From Streptomyces venezuelae (GTDB lineage: Bacteria; Actinomycetota; Actinomycetes; Streptomycetales; Streptomycetaceae), in assembly GCF_008642295.1 (NCBI RefSeq), contig NZ_CP029190.1, positions 4,943,501-5,007,500 on the forward strand: 64,000 bases of DNA, in the 5' to 3' direction. Made by a program: the position numbers and the translations under genes. Positions 8,159 through 14,281 of this stretch are shown here, one piece after another. Every line of letters begins with the position of its first letter. Positions within the stretch are counted from its first letter, which is position 1. The notes beneath the pieces are model-generated. The model was not told the origin of the DNA, searched no databases, and saw only the letters and a program-made list of their open reading frames with translations.

Positions 8159-10216
8159 ATGGACGACCTGGCCCGGCTCGCCGCCCTGCACGGCGTCGCA
8201 ACCTCCTACCAGCCGGCCGAGGACGTCACCGTCCGGGTGCCGGAGCGGACCGTCCGGGAGGTGCTCGGTCTCCTCGGGGTGGCCGCCGGCACCCCGGAGG
8301 ACGTGCGGAGCGCGCTGGCCCGGGCCGAAGGGGAGGCCGCCGCCCGGCTGTTGCCCGCCACCCTGGTCCACTGGGCCGGCGAGCCGCTGCCGGCCGCCCT
8401 CGCGGACCTTCCGCCGGGCACCCGGGTCCTGGTCCGCCCGGAGGAGGCCGGGGCCGAGCGGGAATGGGGGCCGGACCTGCCGTACGGGGTGCACCGGCTC
8501 ACCGCCGAGGCCCCCGACGGCCGCACCGGCACCGCCACCCTGATCGTGGCCCCGGACCGGGCCCCGGCCGCGCCCGGCCGCTCGTACGGGCTGCTCGTCC
8601 AGCTGTACTCCCTGCTGTCCCGGCGCTCCTGGGGCATGGGCGACCTCGGGGACCTGGCCGAGCTGGCCCGGTGGGCCGGGCGGACCCACGGGGCGGGCTT
8701 CCTCCAGGTCAACCCGCTGCACGCGGCCGTGCCGGGCACCCCGACCGACCCGTCCCCCTACCGGCCCTCCTCGCGGCGCTTCCCGGACCCGGTCCACCTG
8801 CGGATCGAGGACGTCCCCGAGTACGCCGACTGTCCCGACCGGGAGGAGCTGTCCCGGCTGGCCGAGCAGGGGGCGGAGCTGGGCCGGCAGGTGCTGGAGA
8901 AGGGCGCGCCGATCGACCGCGATGCCGTCTGGGCACTGAAGCGGGCCGCGCTGGAGCGCCTGTACGCGGTCCCGCGCGATGCGCGGCGCGAGGCCGAGTA
9001 CGCGCGGTTCCGCGCCGCCGGGGGCCCGGCCCTGGACCGGCACGCCCGCTGGGCCGCGCTGGCCGAGCGCCATGGCCCCGACCGGTCGGCATGGCCGGCA
9101 GCCGCAGCCGCGGAGGCCGTGGTGGAAGGGGACGCGGGCCCCGGCGGCGCGGAATTCCACCGCTGGCTGGCCTGGCTGACCGACACCCAGCTGGTTGCAG
9201 CCCAGCAGGCCGCCCGGGAGGCGGGTATGACGGTCGGTCTGATCCACGATCTGGCGGTCGGGGTGCACCCGGAGGGCGCGGACGTGTGGGCCGCACCGGG
9301 TCTGCACGCCCCCGGGACCACGGTCGGGGCCCCGCCGGACGCCTTCAACCCGCGCGGCCAGGACTGGGGCCTGCCCCCCTGGCGGCCGGACCGGCTCGCC
9401 CAGGCCGCCTACGCGCCCTACCGGCAGCTGCTGCGGGCGGTGTTCCGGTACGCGGGCGCGCTCCGCATCGACCATGTGATGGGCCTGTTCCGGCTCTGGT
9501 GGATCCCGGAGGGGACCCCGCCCGCCGAGGGCACCTATGTGGGCTACGACGGTGAGGCGATGCTCGCGATCCTGGTGCTGGAGGCGCACCGGGCGGGGGC
9601 GCTGGTGATCGGCGAGGACCTGGGAACGGTCGAACCGCGGGTCCGGGAGGCCCTCTCCCGGCGCGGGGTGTTCGGCACCTCCGTGCTCTGGTTCGAGCGC
9701 GACTGGCCGGGCGACGGCCGGCCGCTGCCCCCGGCCGGCTGGCGGACCGACTGCCTGGCCACCGCCACCACCCACGATCTGCCGCCGTCCGCCGCGAAAC
9801 TGGCGGGGGAGCACGTGGAGCTGAGGGACCGGCTGGGCCTGCTGACCCGCCCCGCGGCCGAGGAGCGGGCGGCGGACGCCGCCGACACCGCCGAATGGCT
9901 CGGGGTCCTGGACGGCCTGGGGCTGAGCGTGAAGAACGAGGAGGAGGCGGTGCAGGCCCTGTACGCCTTCCTGCTGGCCACCCCGGCCCGGCTGGTGGGG
10001 GTGTGGCTGCCGGATGCGGTGGGGGACCGGCGGCCCCAGAACCTGCCGGGCACCTGGGACCAGTACCCCAATTGGCGGCTGCCGGTCGCGGACGGCTCGG
10101 GCCGGCCGGTGTCCCTGGAGGGGCTGGCCGCCTCGCCCCGGGCGCAGGCCCTGCTCAGGGCGGTGCGGGAGCGGGCGGAACCCCGTACGGCACCCCCGGG
10201 CGCGCGACTCGTTTAG
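8159..10216 (+). CDS. malQ: 4-alpha-glucanotransferase (amylomaltase, GH77)
   Basis: A 685-residue GH77 enzyme that transfers alpha-1,4-glucan segments between maltodextrins, releasing glucose, in cytoplasmic maltose/glycogen metabolism. All three catalytic motifs are visible: LRIDHVMGLFRLWW (nucleophile Asp), VIGEDLGTV (acid/base Glu) and TATTHDLPP (third Asp). The first 140 residues form the extra N-terminal domain of actinobacterial and enterobacterial MalQ (MDDLARLAALHGVATSY). The start at 8159 follows AAAGGA; the frame stays open far upstream but there it lies out of frame across the small peptide gene. It follows that peptide gene by 14 nt and is probably cotranscribed with it. Confidence 0.94.
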   Translation: MDDLARLAALHGVATSYQPAEDVTVRVPERTVREVLGLLGVAAGTPEDVRSALARAEGEAAARLLPATLVHWAGEPLPAALADLPPGTRVLVRPEEAGAEREWGPDLPYGVHRLTAEAPDGRTGTATLIVAPDRAPAAPGRSYGLLVQLYSLLSRRSWGMGDLGDLAELARWAGRTHGAGFLQVNPLHAAVPGTPTDPSPYRPSSRRFPDPVHLRIEDVPEYADCPDREELSRLAEQGAELGRQVLEKGAPIDRDAVWALKRAALERLYAVPRDARREAEYARFRAAGGPALDRHARWAALAERHGPDRSAWPAAAAAEAVVEGDAGPGGAEFHRWLAWLTDTQLVAAQQAAREAGMTVGLIHDLAVGVHPEGADVWAAPGLHAPGTTVGAPPDAFNPRGQDWGLPPWRPDRLAQAAYAPYRQLLRAVFRYAGALRIDHVMGLFRLWWIPEGTPPAEGTYVGYDGEAMLAILVLEAHRAGALVIGEDLGTVEPRVREALSRRGVFGTSVLWFERDWPGDGRPLPPAGWRTDCLATATTHDLPPSAAKLAGEHVELRDRLGLLTRPAAEERAADAADTAEWLGVLDGLGLSVKNEEEAVQALYAFLLATPARLVGVWLPDAVGDRRPQNLPGTWDQYPNWRLPVADGSGRPVSLEGLAASPRAQALLRAVRERAEPRTAPPGARLV

Positions 10217-10224
10217 GTGTTCGC

Positions 10225-10230
10225 TACGTT
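10225..10230 (+). promoter_or_regulatory. -10 box for a probable leaderless transcript
   Basis: TACGTT (TANNNT class) ends 6 nt before the GTG start at 10237, and no ribosome site is present, so transcription probably begins at or beside the start codon. No clear -35 is seen. Confidence 0.5.
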
Positions 10231-10236
10231 TGCACC

Positions 10237-10482
10237 GTGGACAAGAAGAACGCCCTGCGCGCCGGCGCTGTGACGGCCGGTACGACGCTGATGATGCTGC
10301 TGATGACGTCTCCCGCGCTCGCGCTGACGCGTGACGACGGTGACGACCCGGGCCCCGGCATCAGCATCGCCGAGACCATCGGCCTGTTCGTGGTGCTGCC
10401 GATCGTGCTGTTCCTGGTCATCGCGGGTCTCGTGATGGTCGGCGACAAGTCGCGCAAGCAGCAGTCGCAGCAGTCCCAGTAG
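10237..10482 (+). CDS. Small secreted/membrane protein
   Basis: An 81-residue protein with an N-terminal signal-like helix (residues about 8-30, AVTAGTTLMMLLMTSPALA), a short acidic extracytoplasmic stretch (TRDDGDDPGPG), a second hydrophobic helix (IGLFVVLPIVLFLVIAGLVMV) and a short basic Gln/Ser-rich tail (SRKQQSQQSQ). It is conserved in type among Streptomyces membrane proteins but has no known function. It begins at GTG 10237 without a ribosome site and with a -10 box at 10225-10230, so a leaderless message is likely. It lies 20 bp after malQ but probably has its own promoter. Confidence 0.75.
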   Translation: MDKKNALRAGAVTAGTTLMMLLMTSPALALTRDDGDDPGPGISIAETIGLFVVLPIVLFLVIAGLVMVGDKSRKQQSQQSQ

Positions 10483-10526
10483 TCGCAGCAGGTCTCTCCG
10501 ACTTTCCCGCGCGGTGTTCCGCGCGT

Positions 10527-10563
10527 GGGCCGGTCCCCGTGGAGTTTCCACGCGGGCCGGCCC
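10527..10563. terminator. Hairpin terminator, convergent
   Basis: GGGCCGG...CCGGCCC plus an inner GTGGA/TCCAC stem, about 16 pairs with one mismatch and a 3-nt loop, between the small membrane gene and the MarR gene ending at 10583. Confidence 0.65.
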
Positions 10564-10582
10564 GTTGGCATGCCGCCGCCGC

Positions 10583-11080
10583 TCACACCCCGGCGAGCAG
10601 CTTCCGCAGCAGTCCGGTGAGCTGCCCGGCCTCCTCCTCGGTCAGCCCGGCGAGCGCCCTGTGCTGGACCTCCAGGCCGGCCACGACCGCCTCGTCGATG
10701 AGCGCCAGGCCCTTTTCGGTGATGGTCACCTGAAGCCCCCGCCGGTCGTGCGGATCGGGCTTGCGGCACAGCAGCCCGGCCTTCTCCAGCTTGTCCAGCC
10801 GCCCGGTCATCCCGCCCGTGGTGAGCATCAGTGTCGCCGAGAGCTGCCGTGGCGACAGCGTGTACGGCTCGCCTGACCGGCGCAGCGTGGCGACGACGTC
10901 GAACTCGCCGCGCGAGATCCCGTACCGCGCGTAGGTCCGGTCCATTTCCTCGCCCATGGCCCGGGTGATCCGGTAGATCCGGCCGAAGATCCCCATCGGG
11001 GAGACGTCCAGTTCCGGGCGCACCGCGTTCCACTGGGCGGTGATCGCATCCACCGCGTCCCTGTTCGTCAGTTCGCTCAT
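10583..11080 (-). CDS. MarR-family transcriptional regulator
   Basis: A 165-residue winged-helix regulator: dimerisation helices at both ends, recognition helix around LSPRQLSATLMLTTGGMTGRLDKLE and the wing DPHDRRGLQVTITEKG, all canonical for MarR. The ATG at 11080 (MSELTNRD) is chosen; an in-frame extension to 11194 would run across the promoter palindrome. No ribosome site precedes it, but GATACT lies 6 nt upstream on this strand, so it may be leaderless. It is divergent from the exporter gene at 11178, with a perfect 24-bp palindrome between them. The usual logic would be repression of the exporter and itself, relieved by a small ligand. Confidence 0.92.
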   Translation of the reverse strand: MSELTNRDAVDAITAQWNAVRPELDVSPMGIFGRIYRITRAMGEEMDRTYARYGISRGEFDVVATLRRSGEPYTLSPRQLSATLMLTTGGMTGRLDKLEKAGLLCRKPDPHDRRGLQVTITEKGLALIDEAVVAGLEVQHRALAGLTEEEAGQLTGLLRKLLAGV

Positions 11081-11106
11081 GACCGCAGTATCGCAAGAAA
11101 ACTTGC

Positions 11107-11134
11107 TTGACGAAAAGTAGCTTAGCGCTAAGCT
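11107..11134 (+). promoter_or_regulatory. Promoter of the first EamA gene
   Basis: TTGACG (11107-11112) and TAAGCT (11129-11134) with 16-bp spacing. The palindrome at 11115-11138 covers the spacer and -10, so a bound repressor would block RNA polymerase. Confidence 0.5.
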
Positions 11135-11138
11135 ACTT
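11115..11138. promoter_or_regulatory. Perfect 24-bp palindrome, probable MarR operator
   Basis: AAGTAGCTTAGC is followed directly by its exact reverse complement GCTAAGCTACTT. A second, wider inverted repeat (CTTGCTTG at 11102-11109, CAAGCAAG at 11140-11147) encloses it. The position between divergent marR-like and exporter genes fits a two-way operator. Confidence 0.75.
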
Positions 11139-11177
11139 CCAAGCAAGCTACTTCGTCCTGTGCCGGAGGAGTCCGTC

Positions 11178-12101
11178 GTGAAGCGCACCGCCACCGTCGC
11201 CCTGACCGCCCTCGCGCCCGTCTCCTGGGGCTCGACCTACTTCGTCACCACCGAGCTGCTGCCGCCCGGCCGGCCGCTGTTCACCGGGGTGATGCGGGCC
11301 CTGCCCGCGGGACTGCTGCTGATCGCCGCCGCCCGCACCCTGCCCAAGGGCGCCTGGTGGTGGAAGTCCGCCGTGCTGGGCGCGCTGAACATCGGCGCCT
11401 TCTTCCCCCTGCTGTTCCTCTCGGCCTACCGGCTGCCCGGCGGAGTCGCCGCCGTACTCGGCGCGTTGGGCCCGCTGGCGGTCATCGGCCTGGCCGCGCT
11501 GCTGCTCGGCGAAAAGGCGAGCACCCGGTCACTGCTCGCCGCCATCGCCGCGGCGTTCGGCGTCAGCATGGTGGTGCTGAAGGCGGGGGCCGCGCTCGAC
11601 CTGGTCGGCGTACTGGCCGGACTCGCCTCCTCCGCCTCGATGGCGGCCGGCACCGTGATGACCAAGCGCTGGGGACGCCCGGAAGGCGTCGGGCCGCTGG
11701 CCCTGACCGGCTGGCAGCTCACCGCCGGCGGCCTGCTGATCCTGCCGGTCGCCGCCCTGCTGGAAGGCGCCCCGCCGGCCCTCGACGGCCAGGCCTGGCT
11801 CGGCTACGGCTACATGATGCTGCTCAACACCGGCGCCGCGTACTGGCTCTGGTTCCGCGGCATCGGGCAGCTCACCGCCACCTCGGTGACCCTGCTGGGC
11901 CCGCTCTCCCCGCTCACCGCCGCCGTGATCGGCTGGGCCGCACTCGGCCAGGCGCTGTCGCCGGTCCAGATCATCGGTATGGCGATCGCGTTCTCCGCGA
12001 CCGTGGCGGGCCAGCTGCCGGCGCGGAAATCGTTCAGTAAAACTGAACAGAACGATCGAAACATTTCGATGGACCTGAGTAATGAGACAGTGCGACGGTA
12101 G
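11178..12101 (+). CDS. EamA-family (DMT) transporter
   Basis: A 307-residue ten-helix drug/metabolite transporter with the two tandem EamA repeats: WGSTYFVTTELLP opens the first and the second begins near residue 145 (VLAGLASSASMAAGTVMTKRWG). Members export amino acids, metabolites or drugs across the cytoplasmic membrane; the substrate here is unknown. The start is GTG 11178 after GGAGGAG. It is divergent from the MarR gene and followed 58 bp later by a second EamA gene of another branch. The last 20 residues after helix ten are hydrophilic. Confidence 0.92.
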   Translation: MKRTATVALTALAPVSWGSTYFVTTELLPPGRPLFTGVMRALPAGLLLIAAARTLPKGAWWWKSAVLGALNIGAFFPLLFLSAYRLPGGVAAVLGALGPLAVIGLAALLLGEKASTRSLLAAIAAAFGVSMVVLKAGAALDLVGVLAGLASSASMAAGTVMTKRWGRPEGVGPLALTGWQLTAGGLLILPVAALLEGAPPALDGQAWLGYGYMMLLNTGAAYWLWFRGIGQLTATSVTLLGPLSPLTAAVIGWAALGQALSPVQIIGMAIAFSATVAGQLPARKSFSKTEQNDRNISMDLSNETVRR

Positions 12102-12115
12102 TCCGGCGACATCAA

Positions 12116-12144
12116 CCACACCACCACACCCACCACACCCACCC
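12116..12144. repeat. CA/CC-rich low-complexity tract
   Basis: A 29-bp run of CCACACC/CCACACC-type units lies directly before the ribosome site of the second EamA gene, an almost G-free stretch in an otherwise balanced GC region. Confidence 0.6.
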
Positions 12145-12159
12145 GAGGGGGAGACCGCC

Positions 12160-13074
12160 GTGGCCGTCCTGGACCGTGTCAGCACCGCACAGGTGAAGAA
12201 GAGGACGAAGGGGCCGGCCGGCCTCGGCGTCCTGCTCGCCCTGGTGGCCACGGTCGTCTGGTCCGGCAGCTTCGTCGCGACCCGGGGCATGGCCGACACC
12301 ATCCCGCCCGTACAGGCCGTCTTCTGGCGCTGGATCATCGCGATCGCCGCCGTCGCCCCGCTCGCCGCCCGCGAGACCTGGCGGCAGCGCCACCTGATCC
12401 GCCGCCACCTGGGCTTTGTCACCCTCGCTTCGTTCTTCGGCATCGCCCTCTACAACACCCTGGTCCACCAGGCCGGACTGACCACCTCCGCCTCCAACAT
12501 GGGCATGATCATGGCGGCCTCGCCGGTCATCATGGCGGTCTTCGCCCGCCTCGGCGGCCAGCGGCTCGGCGCAGTCCGCACCTTCGGGCTGCTGCTGGCC
12601 GCATCCGGTGTGCTGCTGCTCGTCGGCAAGGGCTCGCTCACCGTGGACTTCGCCGCCGGCGACCTGTGGATGTTCGGCGCCGCCCTGTCCTTCGCCTCCT
12701 ACAGCGCCCTCCTCAAGCGCAGGCCCACCGAGATCTCCGGCCTCACCTTCCTCCTCACCACCTTTGTCCTCGGCGCGCTGATGCTCGCCCCCGCCTATGC
12801 CGTCTCGCTGTCCGTCCAGGGCGGCTTCCCGGTCTCCGTGGGCACCGTCGGCCCGCTGCTGTACGTCGGCGTCTTCTCCTCCGCCGTGGCCTTCTTCGCC
12901 TGGAACAAGGCGATTTCGCTGATCGGCGCGGCCCGCGCGGGGGTCGTCTACTACCTCCAGCCGGTCTGCGTGGCCGTCCTCGGCCTCCTGCTGCTGGGCG
13001 AGCGGACCGGACCGGTCCAACTGCTCTGCATGGGGCTGATCCTCGGCGGTGTCGCCCTCGGCGCCCGCCGGTAG
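12160..13074 (+). CDS. Second EamA-family (DMT) transporter
   Basis: A 304-residue ten-helix permease: VLLALVATVVWSGSFVATRG is helix one of the first EamA repeat, and GDLWMFGAALSFASYSALLKR starts the second. It is only distantly similar to its neighbour, so this looks like an assembled pair rather than a recent duplication. The GTG start at 12160 follows GAGGGGGAG. The stop codon TAG (13072-13074) is also the first half of the -10 box of the LysR gene next door. Substrate unknown; the LysR neighbour may control it, although it is not divergent. Confidence 0.92.
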   Translation: MAVLDRVSTAQVKKRTKGPAGLGVLLALVATVVWSGSFVATRGMADTIPPVQAVFWRWIIAIAAVAPLAARETWRQRHLIRRHLGFVTLASFFGIALYNTLVHQAGLTTSASNMGMIMAASPVIMAVFARLGGQRLGAVRTFGLLLAASGVLLLVGKGSLTVDFAAGDLWMFGAALSFASYSALLKRRPTEISGLTFLLTTFVLGALMLAPAYAVSLSVQGGFPVSVGTVGPLLYVGVFSSAVAFFAWNKAISLIGAARAGVVYYLQPVCVAVLGLLLLGERTGPVQLLCMGLILGGVALGARR

Positions 13075-13077
13075 GTT
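13072..13077 (+). promoter_or_regulatory. -10 box overlapping the upstream stop codon
   Basis: TAGGTT, whose TAG is the exporter stop, ends 6 nt before the ATG of the LysR gene. No ribosome site precedes that ATG. This predicts a leaderless LysR transcript. Confidence 0.5.
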
Positions 13078-13083
13078 CGGCCC

Positions 13084-13995
13084 ATGACCGGGACCACCGA
13101 GTGGGACATCAAGAAGCTCCGCATCCTGCGCACGCTCAGCGAGCGGGGCACGGTGACCGCGACGGCCGAGGCGCTGCTGATGACCCCCTCGGCCGTTTCA
13201 CAGCAGCTCAGCAACCTGGCCAGACAGCTCGGCGTCCCGCTGCTCGAAGCCCAGGGCCGCCGGGTCCACCTCACCGACGCCGCCCATCTGGTCCTGCGGC
13301 ACGCCGAGGCCGTGTTCGCCCAACTGGAGCGGGCCGATGCCGAGCTGGCCGGCTATCTGGCCGGAGAGACCGGCGAGGTCCGGCTCGGCGCCTTCTCCAC
13401 CGCCGTCCCCGCCCTGGTCGTCCCGGCGGTGGCGGCCCTCCGGCTGACCCACCCCGGTGTCGAGGTCCGGGTACGGGAGACGGAGGCGGCGGAATCATAC
13501 GAACTGCTGTCCGCCGGGGCCGTGGACCTCGCGCTCTCCCTCGCCGCCCACGCCCCCACCGCCCGGGACCCCCGCTTCACCCGCATCCCGCTGCTGGCGG
13601 ATCCGCTGGACGTGGCCCTGCCCACGGACCACCCCCTGGCCGCGGCGCCGTCGCTCCGGCTGGCCGATCTCTCCTCGGAGCCGTGGATCTACGGGGGCTC
13701 CGGCCCCTGGTCGGAGATCACCCGCACGGCGTGCGAGGCGGCGGGCTTTGTGCCGGAACAGGCGCATTCGGCGGCCGGCTGGACCGCGATCCTCGCCCTG
13801 GTCGAGGCCGGGATGGGCGTGGCCCTGATCCCCCGCATGGCCGCGCCCCGCGCGACCGGCGTCACGGTCCGCTCCCTGCCACACGACCGGCCGATCCGGC
13901 ACGTGATCGCGGCGACCCGCCGCGGCGCGGACACGGCCCCGGCGGTGGCCAGCGTCCTCACGGCCCTCCGCGAAGCGGCCCTCCCCCGCGCCTGA
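13084..13995 (+). CDS. LysR-family transcriptional regulator
   Basis: A 303-residue LysR regulator. The helix-turn-helix is at residues about 18-45 (GTVTATAEALLMTPSAVSQQL), followed by the linker helix and a type 2 periplasmic-binding-protein-like effector domain (GEVRLGAFSTAVPALVVPAV through VEAGMGVALIP). These usually activate a nearby transport or catabolic gene when bound to a small molecule. It lies 9 bp after the second EamA gene, same strand, with a probable leaderless start. Regulation of that exporter is a guess from position. Confidence 0.92.
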   Translation: MTGTTEWDIKKLRILRTLSERGTVTATAEALLMTPSAVSQQLSNLARQLGVPLLEAQGRRVHLTDAAHLVLRHAEAVFAQLERADAELAGYLAGETGEVRLGAFSTAVPALVVPAVAALRLTHPGVEVRVRETEAAESYELLSAGAVDLALSLAAHAPTARDPRFTRIPLLADPLDVALPTDHPLAAAPSLRLADLSSEPWIYGGSGPWSEITRTACEAAGFVPEQAHSAAGWTAILALVEAGMGVALIPRMAAPRATGVTVRSLPHDRPIRHVIAATRRGADTAPAVASVLTALREAALPRA

Positions 13996-14232
13996 CCGCT
14001 GCGCGGGGCCTGTCCCCCACCCCGCCCCTTCCCGAAACCGGGGCCTGCGGCCCCGGACCCCGCCGGGGTGCCCCGGCTCCGCCGGGCACCGCCCCGGGGC
14101 GCTTCGCGCCCGGGGGTCCGGGGCCGCAGGCCCCGGGAACGGGTGCCGGGCGGAGCCCGTGCACCCTACGGGGTCCGGGGCGGAGCCCCGGTTTCGGGAA
14201 GGGGCGGGGTGGGGAAAGGCCCCGCGCAGCGG
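13996..14232. repeat. Large (237-bp) near-perfect inverted repeat in a convergent gap
   Basis: The left arm from 13996 reads CCGCTGCGCGGGGCCT... and the right arm, read on the other strand from 14232, gives the same series: CACCCCGCCCCTTCCCGAAA, then CCGGGGC and CCGGACCCCG. The outer 70 bp of each arm match almost completely; the inner 80 bp add further G+C hairpins. It fills the gap between the LysR and pepN genes. Similar CCCCGCCCCTTCCCGAAAC blocks are familiar to me from other Streptomyces intergenic regions, so this is probably a dispersed repeat acting as a terminator or nucleoid site. Confidence 0.8.
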
Positions 14233-14239
14233 ACAGCAC

Positions 14240-14275
14240 GGTGCCCCGGCCCCGCCTCGGCGGGGCCGGGGCACC
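14240..14275 (-). terminator. Terminator of the first pepN
   Basis: A perfect 17-bp stem (GGTGCCCCGGCCCCGCC and complement) with a 2-nt loop, 7 bp beyond the pepN stop at 14282. Confidence 0.8.
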
Positions 14276-14281
14276 GGGGGG

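Noticed and set aside
12116..12144. CRISPR-like repeat at the CA-rich tract
   Set aside because: Simple low-complexity sequence with no spacers or constant repeat unit; no cas genes occur.
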